From Liquidambar formosana (lineage: Eukaryota > Streptophyta > Magnoliopsida > Saxifragales > Altingiaceae): DNA of 64,000 nt. Below the pieces are notes generated by a model that made no database searches, had not been told where the DNA came from, and saw only the letters and a program-made list of their open reading frames with translations. Both the position numbers and the translations under genes were made by a program. The stretch spans positions 28,764,069-28,828,068 of the forward strand of contig CM077828.1 in assembly GCA_039720395.1 (NCBI GenBank), written 5' to 3'. Below are positions 46,249-59,640 of the stretch, piece by piece (positions within the stretch are counted from its first letter, which is position 1; each line of letters starts with the position of its first letter).

Positions 46249-47332
46249 TCATCTGTACTCAAGTATAAATAAGTTGAATAAAAACACTTGGTCAGTTGCA
46301 TGGCTTCAAGTGGAAAATTAAACATAAAGGTGAATATATTATTTATATAAGATAAAGGTGAGAACATGCTGATTTAAAATAACCACAAATATGCCCACTT
46401 ATCAATGCCCTTAACTCTCCCGAGATGGCCATAACATCAGCTGATCTAATTTTTTAGGTAGACCCAAATGGAAGCCAAGCAAGCATTTGGCTCCGTGGTA
46501 TTCGCCCGGCCATGCTAATAGAGATTGCAATAAGGTTGGTCATGGCCTCATGGTTTAGCTTTGCAAGTTAGACGTGTACGTGGAAGATGTCCAGATTTGG
46601 TTGGAAGAAATTCCTGCATGTGTAAGAGTTCAAGCTAGTCTTTGTTGCGTTTGATCCATTCTATTTCTTGGCTTTTCTATAACATACCGAGTATAATCTC
46701 ATTGTCAAATAAAAAAAAAAATTCTTTTAATTTGGTCCCCATTATACGTATTTTTCGAAGTATTAAAAAAATAATAAAATAAGAAAATAGAACACATAGT
46801 TTAACACATATTTATATATATAGAAAAAAAAATAAAAAAAGAAGGTGCGTTTTATGTTAATTTGTGCCACCAACCAACAGGTAAACAGTTTAACCCTTGC
46901 TTTTTCTTTGATTTTTGTTAAAATATCATGAAGAGAGAGAAGAGTGCATGTGGGAAAAAATGTCTATGAGAGGGTAGATCATCCAGGGGCAGCTCGAGAC
47001 ATGTTGAGGCCAAGGCAAAAATTCTAAGAGAAATGCTAGTTAGCCCCAGACTTTGCCCAACTATGAGCTAATAATTAAGGGTTGTTTCAATTTTTAGGGT
47101 TTAATCATATCTGTGGGTCCCACAACTTTATCTCCTTATTCTTGATCTCATAGTATGACAAAGTGTAAGGCAAAGCGTGGGGCTAACTTGCATTTCCCAA
47201 ATTCTAAATGAACATAAAGTAAAATGCCAACTAGTTCATACCAAAACTAACCTTCTCCATTCATGTAAGAAAGGCTTCAATTGAAGCAGAGGTGAGATGT
47301 AGAACTGAAGTTGTAAAAGAGGAGAAATTCTA

Positions 47333-47545
47333 TGGTACCTTCGGGGTACTATACCCATATGGTAAATATTAACATTTTGTTTTAAGTGGTCACATTTTTT
47401 GGTAACTTTAGGTCATAGTTGTAGTAGGTACATGGTCACTTATCACAAAATATGACCTGATGTTATAAAAAATGTGATCATTTATCATAAAATGTGACCA
47501 TTTAGTATATAGTACCCCATTTTTTGTATGGGTACCAATGTACCA
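47333..47545. mobile_element. Stowaway-like MITE (unit B)
   Basis: Same 213-bp element and TA flanks as at 38590, duplicated with the unit rather than independently inserted. Confidence 0.6.
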
Positions 47546-47611
47546 TATAAAGATGCAGAATTGAGAAAGCACTGTAGGGCTATGTTTTAGATTTGCAACT
47601 TTTGCTACGAT

Positions 47612-48745
47612 CAGGGGCGGAGCCACATAGGGAGGCCCATTGTACGCTGGCCCAATTTCGTTTTAAAACTTCTGTAATCATGGTGGGCTTTAGTTTTAGC
47701 ATAAGTGACAAAACTGAAAGAGGCCCTATCCTAGAAGAGCATTTCCAAGTTCTTGTGACCAAAAGGTCCAAAAAGCAATACTCCCTCCATTTTATATTAA
47801 TTATTTTCTTTCTTATTTTAGGCCTATTGTCCCAATAAAAAAGGCAATGACTTTATATTTATCAAATTCTCAAAATACTCACATTCATGGTACTAATTAC
47901 ACAATATGGACAAAACCAACTCAACTAATGATATGTTTTACCCTTACGACAAAATTGGAATGTTAAATTACAAAGGTAAGTGTGAAAGCATTTCAGAGAA
48001 CTTCTTAAAAAATTGTGCCCTTTCAAACATGATAATTAATATATAACAGAGGGAGTAGAAAAAAGGGGGCAGTTAGACTTTATTTGCACACCCACAACTT
48101 TTAATTTATCAAGGTTTCACAAAAAATATAAAAAGTTTTTATAAAAATTAACCATGTAATCTACTAGAAAACATCATTTTGAATAACTTTGTAAAAGAAA
48201 GTTTTTACAAAATTCGTCATTTATGTGAACTTTTTGGCCATTTACAGTATTTGTTTTATTTTTGGCCAAAGAGCTAGTCTGCTTAAATGAAAGATTTTCA
48301 GAAAACATTCTTCTGTAAAGTCGTTTAAAATGATGTTTTTTAATAAACATCGCAACAAGTTTTCATAAAAAAACCTTTTATTTTTTTCTAAAATCTTGAA
48401 AAATTAAAATGAATGGGGTGTGCAAATAAAACAAAGGGTTGCAATAACCGACCCCTAGGAAAATAAAAATAAAAATAAAAAATAAAAAATAAAAAAAGGG
48501 TGGGGGGTGGGAAAAAGGGGGAACCGGAAGAGCTTCTCAATCCAATGCGACAGTTATACATACCATGGAGAAAAAAAAAAGGGGGGGGGGGGTGTTGGGG
48601 GATGGGGATTGGGGGAAGCTTTTCCAACACAACAAACAAGAGTCTTTCTTTTTTCTTTTTCTTTTTTTAAACTTTAAATTAGTTTTTTACGTACCCAGCC
48701 CAGGATAATTTCAAATCTTATCTCTACCCCTACCTATTGTAAAGG
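47612..48745. mobile_element. Element R in unit B (right border approximate)
   Basis: Duplicated copy of the element at 38869, with small differences: a shorter TTTAGGCCTATTGTCCC joint near 47818, and G runs of different length near 48580. Confidence 0.55.
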
Positions 48746-49672
48746 GAAACGGATCTTTCACCAAAAATATTTTATTTGGATTTTCTAAAACCCAGCTCAT
48801 GATCTCTTGGACCAGAGTAAACCTTCCTTTGGACCTCGAATAAAAACAATTAAATAAGGGAGCAAGAAATCAAGTAGTTCCTAAATCCCCAATCAGGAAA
48901 AGTGACTACACAGTAGAGGAACCAGATCCTCTGTATGTAAGTTGAGTGCACTTACCAAACATTAGGCGTCAACATTCGGTCTAACCGTGTATCCAATAAA
49001 CCCCATTTTGTAGACTCCCAAGCAGCCCCTAAAAATTTAAAAAAAAAAAAAAAAAAAAATTGATGGACAAAACCAAGAAAAAGTAAAAAAAAAAGAACAT
49101 TGGAGTTAAAATTTTCAAAATCTGAATAATTGCATGTATAGGTTTGGAATTTTGAATTAAAATTCAGCAAGCTAATTAGTTTTAATAACAAAATAAAATT
49201 ACCTAGCTAGATTTTTCTCGCACAATTGCAAGTAGGATAAGAACAGTGTGGAAGAGAAAATACTTGCAATGTTAGTGGACCAGTTTCAATGCTTCAAAAG
49301 TATAATAATAGAGAGAGAGAGAGAGAGAGAGAGAGGGGAAAAGAGAGAGAGGGGAAAAGAGAATAGATGTATAGTCTTATGAGGGAAACATAAAGTCTCT
49401 TACATTTATAGCCTTCACAAGTTGCAACATGAGAAAGAGGGAGAGAGAGGTTGGTATTCAAATTGTATCATGTTAATAGTTAATTTGTAATAAGTTGACA
49501 GATAAACCTTTTGTTTGGCATTACATTGGGGAGTGGTTACTAAAAAGGTCAATTCACGTGCTCACCTATAGGGACCATAGATCACAAATGGGAGAGAGAG
49601 AAAAAGACGGCTTACCATCCGATATTCTGATTGTGTGGTCATTATTGCACGCCCATGTTTCATAATTGAGAG

Positions 49673-49734
49673 GAGGGCGGTTGTCGCACTCGGTTAACTT
49701 TATTTGTAGAGTCTACCTCTTTCTCCCCCTTTTC

Positions 49735-49765
<31 letters not shown>

Positions 49766-50143
49766 CGAATTTTGAATTTTATAAAAAATATAAAAGATTT
49801 TTATAAAAATTGTGAGGTCACATACTAAAAAACATTATTTCAAATAATTTAGTAAAATAAATTTTTTTTAAAACCTATTTTTTAAGAGGACTTTTTGGTC
49901 ATTAACAGTCACTATGTTATTTTTACAAAAAAAATATATATATATATATATATAAATGATCAAAAAATCTATTTAAACAATAGATTTTAGAAAAATTTTC
50001 TCTTATAAAATTGTTAAAAATAATTTTTTATAGTAGATAACAACTCCAACTTTCTTGAAAACCTTTTATATTGTTCTTAAAATCTTGAGAAGTTTAAATA
50101 AATGGGGTGTACAAATATAATTAAGGTTGCAAACACCGCCGTC
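49673..50143. mobile_element. Fold-back MITE (unit B)
   Basis: Counterpart of 42197 with the same TTGAGAG flanks. A long T run (49733-49758) lies in the left arm. Confidence 0.7.
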
Positions 50144-50191
50144 TTGAGAGAGAAGGGTGCGTTTGGGGCCTTTGGTATTTTGTGGTCCTTA

Positions 50192-50774
50192 GAGCATCTC
50201 CAAAGGTGAGCTATATGGTATGCTATTGCTATATTATAGCATTTAGCACAAGTTAGAATGCTTCAATGGTATGCTAAATGCATGTGCTAAATATAGTAAT
50301 AGCTCACCCTTGTGCTATATTTGGCACAAGGGTGAGCTATTGCTATATTTGTCATATCAATTTTTCCTCCCTTTCTCAACAACCAAACACACCAGCAACT
50401 TCTTTTCCTCCATTTTCTTCCAAAATTTTATCAGTAACCAAACAACCCATAAATAAATAAAATATTTTCAAAAACAATATTGAAATCTTATATATAAAAA
50501 AAAAAGATAAAAAAATATCATAAAACATACCCTTTTTTTTTTTTAACTTATTCATCCTACTCAAACAACATTACATTTGATTCACGATATACTTCATTCA
50601 CTATCTTACGAAACCTTAAATCTGTGGAAAAAGTTAAAGTTATGGTAAAAAATAGCACACTATGTTTATTTACATCATTGAAGTATATTATGCTAAATTA
50701 TAGCATTTGACACTATAATATATACTAAAATAAAAATAACACACCTAATTTAACTCACATTTCTAGATATGCTT
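50192..50774. mobile_element. Harbinger-type MITE (unit B)
   Basis: Counterpart of 42714. Its left end GAGCATCTCCAAAGG is closer to the family TIR seen at 1264. TTA flanks at 50189-50191 and 50775-50777. The internal hairpin is extended: TGTGC and GCACA also pair. Confidence 0.75.
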
Positions 50775-51724
50775 TTAGGCGGGCTCGAGCCTGCTCTGGC
50801 CCTGTGTGAATCGAAGGCAATGTGTTACAATGTTATCTTTAACAAGTTAAAGCGACTAATTTGTCACGGGGTGGAATAATTGGTTGTCACAACTGTGGCC
50901 ACCTCATGGCCCGTTTTCAGGCCATTGACTTGACCAACTACAATCAACTCCAATTTCGAATATGATAAATAAAAGTAAATAATAATAATTAATTATAATA
51001 GTCATCATTATTGAAATAATATAATAGTAACTTTACTTATCATAATACTTATAGATGATAGCCAGCTGATAGGTGATCCCATAAGTTTTAATGAACAATT
51101 CGAGACTTGTGGAGTCCACACCTTTTTCTTTTTCATTTTTTTGGGGGCAGCAGATGCCATAATGGTCACTCTAGAGGAGAGAGATTTTGTTTAGCTATTG
51201 TTTTTTCTTTTTCTTCTATTTTTCAATTTTTTTTTCTTTTTTTTAAGGAGTTATTGATGACATTGCTAGCACTAATAGTAAAGTGTAACAACAAAGACAC
51301 CCACAAACATATTTCTATAGTGGCCTCTATGGTGTTAGTAGTTTGATTTGGTTTGGTTTTAAAGTAAATTTCAAATCAAATTATTATTTTTTGGTTTTGT
51401 TCTTATCAAACTAAAACTTTTTGTAAGGAAAGATATGTAGGCAGAGGGAAGCGTGTCTAGTAAAATAAATTGCATCCACATGCCACACATATGTCTACAT
51501 GCCTACATGTCCATCGACATTGCTAAATTAAAAACAATGTTTAGAAGTGATAGATCGTCATTGATAGCACTACTAGGCAACTTGGGAGAAATACAACTTA
51601 TTCTTGTTCTGATTGTTCAGTCGATCAAAGACAGATCGAAATACAATCTTAGGAGAAAACTGCATGAAGACTTTAAATTAAACATACATTAAATTTAGAG
51701 CACAACCTGGATCTTCTCGACTAA

Positions 51725-53618
51725 TTAAAGGTAGTGCAATGATGGTACAAGATGAAGAGGGATCTTCCTATGAATAACTAGCCCAAAAACCTCATTCATG
51801 TCCAAGTCCTTCCAAGTTGCACCACTAGGCAACTCCCAGTCAAACCAATACAAGAGGTTGGCAAGCACAAGTTCAGCTTCTACCATCCCAAATGTTATCC
51901 CAGGACAACCCCTTCGCCCGGCACCAAACGGGATGAATTGGAAGTCTTGACCTTTGAAATCAACCGTATTATTAACGAATCTCTCTGGGAGAAACTCTTC
52001 TGACCTGTCCCATAAATTAGGGTCCCTTTGAATTGCCCATGCATTGATGAAAATTCTTGTTTTTGGTGGTATATCATAACCTTCCAGTGTAGTGACACTT
52101 GCAATTGATTCTCGGGGAACTAAGAAAGGAGCAGGAGGATATAATCTTAGCGTTTCTTTGATGATACATTTTAGGTAGTCCATTTTATCGAGATCAACCT
52201 CATCTACCTTTGATTTCTTTCCAACCACTCTTCTTACCTCGTCTTGGGCCTTCCTCATCATAGTTGGATTTTTCATGAGCTCTGCCATCGCCCATTCCAT
52301 GGTTGTTGCAGTCGTATCAGTTCCCCCACTAAACATGTCCTGAAGAGTAGTAAAAATGGATTAAAAAAAAAAACTTATTAATTAAGGAAAATACTCATTG
52401 ACCTACTTTTTTTATCTACCCATATGGTTACCCAAGCACTAATAGCGTTGCTTCTTTCTCAGGTCTTGTAATCAAACAAATGAATAATTGACATGAGAAC
52501 TGTCCTACATTCTAGTAGTGCATAGGTTACCCCTATGGATCAAATAGCATTGCTCATTCCAATGAAAAATATGTCCTATAATCAACCAAAGAAATAATAG
52601 ACATGAGAATGTGTATGTTTGTCTTGCACGCATGCACATGGGTGTGTAAGTGCTTGTGCCAATGCAAGGGTTGACGTACCACTAGGATGCCTTTGAGGTT
52701 ATTTTGAGTGAGATTAATGTCAAGCATGCCATTCTTCTGAATACCAAGTAGAATTTCTACAAAATCTTTCTTATCAGATTGGCCATTAACGTCACTCTTT
52801 GAAGTCTTATGTTCATCGATCACCTGATCAAAGATTGCATCTAATACTCTAAAAGTCTCCTTTAAACTTGCATCCAAGCCAGTAAGAACATCCATCCATC
52901 CCATTGAGGGAAAGAAATCTTCAAAGCAGAAGGCTGCAAGGAGCTCTGTTGCCCTCCTCATCACTTCTCCCAAACTTTTCTTACCAATTTCTCTTTCAAA
53001 TTTCCGACCAAGAACAACTTTTGAAACTATGTTGTTTGTGATAGTAAGAAGCATCTCACCAAGATTAACTGAAGCTTTTTCCCCACACGAACGACTTATC
53101 TTCCTTACCAATTCTCCAATTTCTTCTTCCCTTTCCAACTGAAATGATTGCACCCTTTTGACACTCAAAAGCTCAAGAACACAAATCTTCCTAACTTGTC
53201 TCCAATAATTCCCATATGGACAAAATCCCATGTCATTGCACCCATAAAAGAAAACTTTCGCAGCCTTTGTTTGGGCCCTATTTGCAAAAGTTGTGTCTTG
53301 GGTCTTCATGATTTCTCTAGCTATATCTGCTGATGAGACCACGAGGGTAGGCACATTGCCCAAGCGTAGGAGCATTAGAGGGCCATACCTCTTGGAAAGG
53401 GCTCGAAAGGAGCGGTGTGGGAGCTTTCCTAGCTGGTGAAGATTGCCGATTACTGGTAGCTTTGGTGGTGATGGAGGTAACTTACTCAGTTTGCCACCTC
53501 TAAGGAGTTTAAGCAAAAGTAGAGGGGAGACTAGGAGAAGTGAGAGGAGAAAGGCATCTATCAGTGTTGCCCTATGTAGCTCTTGTGACAGTTGTTGCAA
53601 AAATGATAGTAGAGCCAT
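51725..53618 (-). CDS. CYP71: Cytochrome P450 monooxygenase, CYP71 family (copy 7, intact)
   Basis: Exon 1 runs from 53618 to 52680 and exon 2 from 52339 to 51725, giving 517 residues with a 340-nt intron. It has SGGTDTTATT in the I-helix, KETLR, PERF and PFGAGRRGCPG, with the heme cysteine at 458. Its exon 1 protein equals that of copy 6; relative to copy 5 it carries V56, SCGEKAS, GKKSLGEV, TELLAAF, YPPAPF and MNEVFG. The start is fixed by the conserved MALLSFLQQL beginning shared by all copies and by the promoter spacing. It is the last gene of the young array, and its upstream region is the only one continuous with unduplicated DNA. Confidence 0.95.
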
Positions 53619-53653
53619 TCCCTAGCTTGCTTGGTAATTATTAACAAACCAGC

Positions 53654-53719
53654 ACTTCAATTATATAAGATCGACCACTTTCAGCTACTACAATTATATA
53701 AGATGGACCACCTTCAGCT
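53654..53719 (-). promoter_or_regulatory. Duplicated TATA-box core promoter of P450 copy 7
   Basis: Two 33-bp units (53654-53686 and 53687-53719), each with CTTATATAATTG on the coding strand, placed as in copies 5 and 6. Confidence 0.62.
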
Positions 53720-54812
53720 TCATCTGTACTCAAGTATAAATAAGTTGAATAAAAACACTTGGTCAGTTGCATGGCTTCAAGTGGAAAATTAAACATAAAG
53801 GTGAATATATTATTTATATAAGATAAAGGTGAGAACATGCTGATTTAAAATAACCACAAATATGCCCACTTATCAATGCCCTTAACTCTCTTGAGATGGC
53901 CATAACATCAGCTGATCTAATTTTTTAGGAAGACCCAAATGGAAGCCAAGCAAGCATTTGGCTCCGTGGTATTCGCCCGGCCATGCTAATAGAGATTGCA
54001 ATAAGGTTGGTCATGGCCTCATGGTTTAGCTTTGCAAGTTAGATGTGTACGTGGAAGATGTCCAGATTTGGTTGGAAGAAATTCCTGCAGGTGTAAGAGT
54101 TCAAGCTAGTCTTTGTTGCGTTTGATCCATTCTATTTCTTAGCTTTTCTATAACATACCGAGTATAATCTCATTGTCAAATAAAAAAAAAAATCCTTTAA
54201 TTTGGTCCCCATTATACGTATTTTTCGAAGTATTAAAAAATTAAAAAAATAAAAAAATAGAACACATAGTTTAACACATATTTATATATATAGAAAAAAA
54301 ATAAAAAAAGAAGGTGCGTTTTATGTTAATTTGTGCCACCAACCAACAGGTAAACAGTTTAACCCTTGCTTTTTCTTTGATTTTTGTTAAAATATCATGA
54401 AGAGAGAGAAGAGTGCATGTGGGAAAAAATGTCTATAAGAGGGTAGATCATCCAGGGGCAGCTCGAGACATGTTGAGGCCAGGGCAAAAATTCTAAGAGA
54501 AATGCTAGTTAGCCCCAGACTTTGCCCAACTATGAGTGAATAATTAAGGGTTGTTTCAATTTTTAGGGTTTAATCATATTAGTAGGTCCCACAACTTTAT
54601 CTCCTTATTCTTGATCTCATAGTATGACAAAGTGTAAGGCAAAGCGTGGGGCTAACTTGCATTTCCCAAATTCTAAATGAACATAAAGTAAAATGCCAAC
54701 TAGTTCATACCAAAACTAACCTTCTTCATTCATGTAAGAAAGGCTTCAAGGGCTTCAGAGTTGAAGCAGAGGTGAGATGTAGAACTGAAGTTGTAAAAGA
54801 GGAGAAATTCTA

Positions 54813-55025
54813 TGGTACCTTCGGGGTACTATACCCATATGGTAAATATTAACATTTTGTTTTAAGTGGTCACATTTTTTGGTAACTTTAGGTCATAGTT
54901 GTAGTAGGTACATGGTCACTTATCACAAAATATGACCTGATGTTATAAAAAATGTGATCATTTATCATAAAATGTGACCATTTAGTATATAGTACCCCAT
55001 TTTTTGTATGGGTACCAATGTACCA
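54813..55025. mobile_element. Stowaway-like MITE (unit C)
   Basis: Counterpart of 38590 with the same length, TA flanks and foldback arms. Confidence 0.6.
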
Positions 55026-55091
55026 TATAAAGATGCAGAATTGAGAAAGCACTGTAGGGATATGTTGTAGATTTGCAACTTTTGCTACGAT

Positions 55092-56215
55092 CAGGGGCGG
55101 AGCCACATAGGGAGGCCCATTGTACACTGGCCCAATTTCGTTTTAAAACTTCTGTAATCATGGTGGGCTTTAGTTTTAGCATAAGTGACAAAACTGAAAG
55201 AGGCCCTATCCTAGAAGAGCATTTCCAAGTTCTTGTGACCAAAAGGTCCAAAAAGCAATACTCCCTCCATTTTATATTGATTATTTTCTTTCTTATTTTA
55301 GGCCTATTGTCCCAATAAAAAGGGCAATGACTTTATATTTATCAAATTCTCAAAATACTCACATTCATGGTACTAATTACACAATATGGACAAAACCAAC
55401 TCAACTAATGATATGTTTTACCCTTACGACAAAATTGGAATGTTAAATTACAAAGGTAAGTGTGAAAGCATTTCAGAGAACTTCTTAAAAAATTGTGCCC
55501 TTTCAAACATGATAATTAATGTATAACAGAGGGAGTAGAAAAAAGGGGGCAGTTAGACTTTATTTGCACACCCACAACTTTTAATTTATCAAGGTTTCAC
55601 AAAAAATATAAAAAGTTTTTATAAAAATTAACCATGTAATCTACTAGAAAACATCATTTTGAATAACTTTGTAAAAGAAAGTTTTTACAAAATTCGTCAT
55701 TTATGTGAACTTTTTGGCCATTTACAGTATTTGTTTTATTTTTGGCCAAAGAGCTAGTCTGCTTAAATGAAAGATTTTCAAAAAACATTCTTCTGTAAAG
55801 TCGTTTAAAATGATGTTTTCTAATAAACATCGCAACAAGTTTTCATAAAAAGACCTTTTATTTTTTTCTAAAATCTTGAAAAATTAAAATGAATGAGGTG
55901 TGCAAATAAAACAAAGGGTTACAATAACCGACCCCTAGGAAAATAAAAATAAAAATAAAAAATAAAAAAAGGGTGGGGGGGTGGGAAAAAGGGGGAACCG
56001 GAAGAGCTTCTCAATCCAATGCGACAGTAATACCTACCATGGAGAAAAAAAAAAGGGGGGGGTGTTGGGGGATGGGGATTGGGGGAAGCTTTTCCAACAC
56101 AACAAACAAGAGTCTTTCTTTTTTCTTTTTCTTTTTCTTCTTTTAAACTTTAAATTAGTTTTTTACGTACCCAGCCCAGGATAATTTCAAATCTTATCTC
56201 TACCCCTACCTATTG
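55092..56215. mobile_element. Element R in unit C (right border approximate)
   Basis: Counterpart of 38869; starts CAGGGGCGGAGCCACATAGG. The G runs near 55975 and 56053 vary in length among units. Confidence 0.55.
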
Positions 56216-57139
56216 TAAAGGGAAACGGATCTTTCACCAAAAATATTTTATTTGGATTTTCTAAAAACCAGCTCATGATCTCTTGGACCAGAGTAAACCT
56301 TCCTTTGGACCTCGAATAAAAACAATTAAATAAGAGAGCAAGAAATCAAGTAGTTCCTAAATCCCCAATCAGGAAAAGTGACTACACAGTAGAGGAACCA
56401 GATCCTCTGTATGTAAGTTGAGTGCACTTACCAAACATTAGGCGTCGACATTCGGTCTAACCGTGTATCCAATAAACCCCGTTTTGTAGACTCCCAAGCA
56501 GCCCCTAAAAATTAAAAAAAAAAAAAAAATTTGACGGACAAAACCAAGAAAAAGTAAAAAAGAAGAACATTGGAGTTAAAATTTTCAAAATCTGAATAAT
56601 TGCATGTATAGGTTTGGAATTTTGAATTAAAATTCAGCAAGCTAATTAGTTTTAATAACAAAATAAAATTACCTAGCTAGATTTTTCTCGCACAATTGCA
56701 AGTAGGATAAGAACAGTGTGGAAGAGAAAATACTTGCAATGTTAGTGGACCAGTTTCAATGCTTCAAAAGTATAATAATAATAGAGAGAGAGAGAGAGAG
56801 GGGGGAAAAGAGAGAGAGGGGAAAAGAGAATAGATGTATAGTCTTATGAGGGAAACATAAAGTCTCTTACATTTATAGCCTTCACAAGTTGCAACATGAG
56901 AAAGAGGGAGAGAGAGGTTGGTATTCAAATTGTATCATGTTAATAGTTAATTTGTAATAAGTTGACAGATAAACCTTTTGTTTGGCATTACATTGGGGAG
57001 TGGTTACTAAAAAGGTCAATTCACGTGCTCACCTATAGGGACCATAGATCACAAATGGGAGAGAGAGAAAAAGACGGCTTACCATCCGATATTCTGATTG
57101 TGTGGTCATTGTTGCACGCCCATGTTTCATAATTGAGAG

Positions 57140-57197
57140 GAGGGCGGTTGTCGCACTCGGTTAACTTTATTTGTAGAGTCTACCTCTCTCTCCCCCC

Positions 57198-57228
<31 letters not shown>

Positions 57229-57601
57229 TGAATTTTGAATTTTATAAAAAATATAAAAGATTTTTATAAAAATTGTGAGGTCACATACTAAAAAACATTA
57301 TTTCAAATAATTTTGTAAAATAAATTTTTTTTAAAACCTATTTTTTAAGAGGACTTTTTGGTCATTAACAGTCACTATGTTATTTTTACAAATATATATA
57401 TATATATATATAAATGATCAAAAAATCTATTTAAACAATAGATTTTAGAAAAATTCTCTCTTTTAAAATTGTTAAAAATAATTTTTTATAGTAGATAACA
57501 ACTCCAACTTTCTTGAAAACCTTTTATATTGTTCTTAAAATCTTGAGAAGTTTAAATAAATGGGGTGTACAAATATAATTAAGGTTGCAAAAACCGCCGT
57601 C
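57140..57601. mobile_element. Fold-back MITE (unit C)
   Basis: Counterpart of 42197, with TTGAGAG flanks and a (TA)n tract in the loop near 57392. Confidence 0.7.
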
Positions 57602-57649
57602 TTGAGAGAGAAGGGTGCGTTTGGGGCCTTTGGTATCTTGTGGTCCTTA

Positions 57650-58236
57650 GAGCATTTCCAAGGGTGAGCTATATGGTATGCTATTGCTATATTATAACAT
57701 TTAGGACAAGTTGGGAAGCTCCAATGGTATGCTAAATGCATGTGCTAAATATAGTAATAGCTCACCCTTGTGCTATATTTGGCACAAGGGTGAGCTATTG
57801 CTATATTTGTCATATCAGTTTTTCCTCCCTTTCTCAACAACCAAACACACCAGCAACTTCTTTTCCTCCATTTTCTTCCAAAATTTTATCAGTAACCAAA
57901 CAACCCATAAATAAATAAAATATTTTCAAAAACAATATTGAAATCTTATATATAAAAAAAAAAAGATAAAAAAATATCAGAAAAGATACCCTTTTTTTTT
58001 TTTTTTAACTTATTCATCCTACTCAAACAACATTGCATTTGATTCACGATATACTTCATTCACTATCTTACGAAACCTTAAATCTGTGGAAAAAGTTAAA
58101 GTTATGGTAAAAAATAGCACACTACGTTTATTTACATCATTAAAGTATATTATGCTAAATTATAGCATTTGACACTATAATATATACTAAAATAAAAATA
58201 ACACACCTAATTTAACTCACATTGCTAGATATGCTT
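57650..58236. mobile_element. Harbinger-type MITE (unit C)
   Basis: Counterpart of 42714, with TTA flanks at 57647-57649 and 58237-58239 and the same internal hairpin (AATAGCTCACCCTTGTGC against GCACAAGGGTGAGCTATT). Confidence 0.75.
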
Positions 58237-58789
58237 TTAGGCGGGCTCGAGCCTGCTCTGGCCTGTGTGAATCGAAGGCAATGTGTTACAATGTTATCTT
58301 TAACAAGTTAAAGCGACTAATTTGTCACGGGGTGGAATAATTGGTTGTCACAACTGTGGCCACCTCATGGCCCGTTTTCAGGCCATTGACTTGACCAACT
58401 ACAATCAACTCCAATTTCGAATATGATAAATAAAAGTAAATAATAATAATTAATTATAATAGTCATCATTATTGAAATAATATAATAGTAACTTTACTTA
58501 TCATAATACTTATAGATGATAGCCAGCTGATAGGTGATCCCATAAGTTTTAATGAACAATTCGAGACTTGTGGAGTCCACACCTTTTTCTTTTTCATTTT
58601 TTTGGGGGCAGCAGATGCCATAATGGTCACTCTAGAGGAGAGAGATTTTGTTTAGCTATTGTTTTTTCTTTTTCTTCTATTTTTCTATTTTTTTTCTTTT
58701 TTTTTTTAAGGAGTTATTGATGACATTGCTAGCACTAATAGTAAAGTGTAACAACAAAGACACCCACAAACATATTTCTATAGTGGCCT

Positions 58790-59640
58790 CTATGGAATTA
58801 GTGGTTTGATTTGGTTTGGTTTTAAAGTAAATTTCAAATCAAATTATTATTCTTTGGTTTTGTTCTTATGAAACTAAAACCAAATCATACTATAAAAAAA
58901 CCAAATCAAACCAAACAAAAAAATTTGAATTTTGTTCTCTTCGGTTTCGGTTTTAACCTATCAAGTAGCAACAAATAATTGAAAATGAAAAAAATGACAT
59001 GCCAAATTCTAGATAAAAACATTTTTAATAAAAGCATATATTACATTAGCAACTAAAAAAAACATTAAACATTATATCAAAATAGAAACATATTGACATA
59101 TGTCAATCCAAATTAAAATTTTCAATTTAATACATGCAATATCTCACACAACATTAATAGTTAATTTAATACATGTCAATCTAAAAAAAGAAAAACAATA
59201 AGAAACTTAAAATCAACAAAAACAAGCCCATTCTAAACGTCTTTCCATCATCCTCCTTTCTTCAATTATCTTTTTACACTATCTTCATTATCTTGGGCAT
59301 ATTTGTTAAAGAGCAACTTACCCGGCAACATAGGAAAATCAATCAATAGAACGAGTTGAGACTTCAATAGTCACTAGTCACTTAATCAATACTCATTATT
59401 CAGTAAGTTTTGTACTCCAGTAAGTTCAGTATTACTATTTTGAATCTATTACCTATTCTGCTCTTATTAGAATAGGAAATTTACAAACTAAAATTTGATA
59501 TATAATATATAATATTATATATTTTTCGGTTTTTTTTTTTTGTTTGGTTTGATTTTTTAAACATGAAAACCAAAATTAAACTAATTTAATTTGGTTTTCT
59601 AAAATTAGAACCAAATCCAAACCTAATGATTTGACCGTTT
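58790..59640. mobile_element. Degraded hAT-like element at the right edge of the array
   Basis: Shares GGTTTGGTTTTAAAG, AAACTAAAACCAAATCATAC, GGTTTCGGTTTTAACCTATC and the interior (ACATTTTTAATAAAA, TGTCAATCCAA) with the element at 4457-5156. Its ends are eroded. The left 90 bp also ends units A and B, so the tandem duplication cut inside this element. Confidence 0.65.

Larger units (their letters stand above)
43948..51418. repeat. Tandem unit B, about 7.5 kb, with P450 copy 6
   Basis: Nearly identical to unit C throughout and to unit A apart from the Mutator-like insertion. It begins at the fused joint CTAAAAC/TTTTTATAAGG. A 14-bp-scale deletion near 47280 (AAGGCTTCAATTGAAGC instead of AAGGCTTCAAGGGCTTCAGAG...) is specific to B. 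Confidence 0.9.
51419..58880. repeat. Tandem unit C, about 7.5 kb, with P450 copy 7
   Basis: Third unit; the ATG-to-ATG distance from copy 6 is 7,471 bp. Its right edge, AAACTAAAACCAAATCATAC near 58880, runs on into unduplicated hAT-like sequence. The same position in A and B is instead joined to P450 3' flank, which defines the duplication endpoints. Confidence 0.9.
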
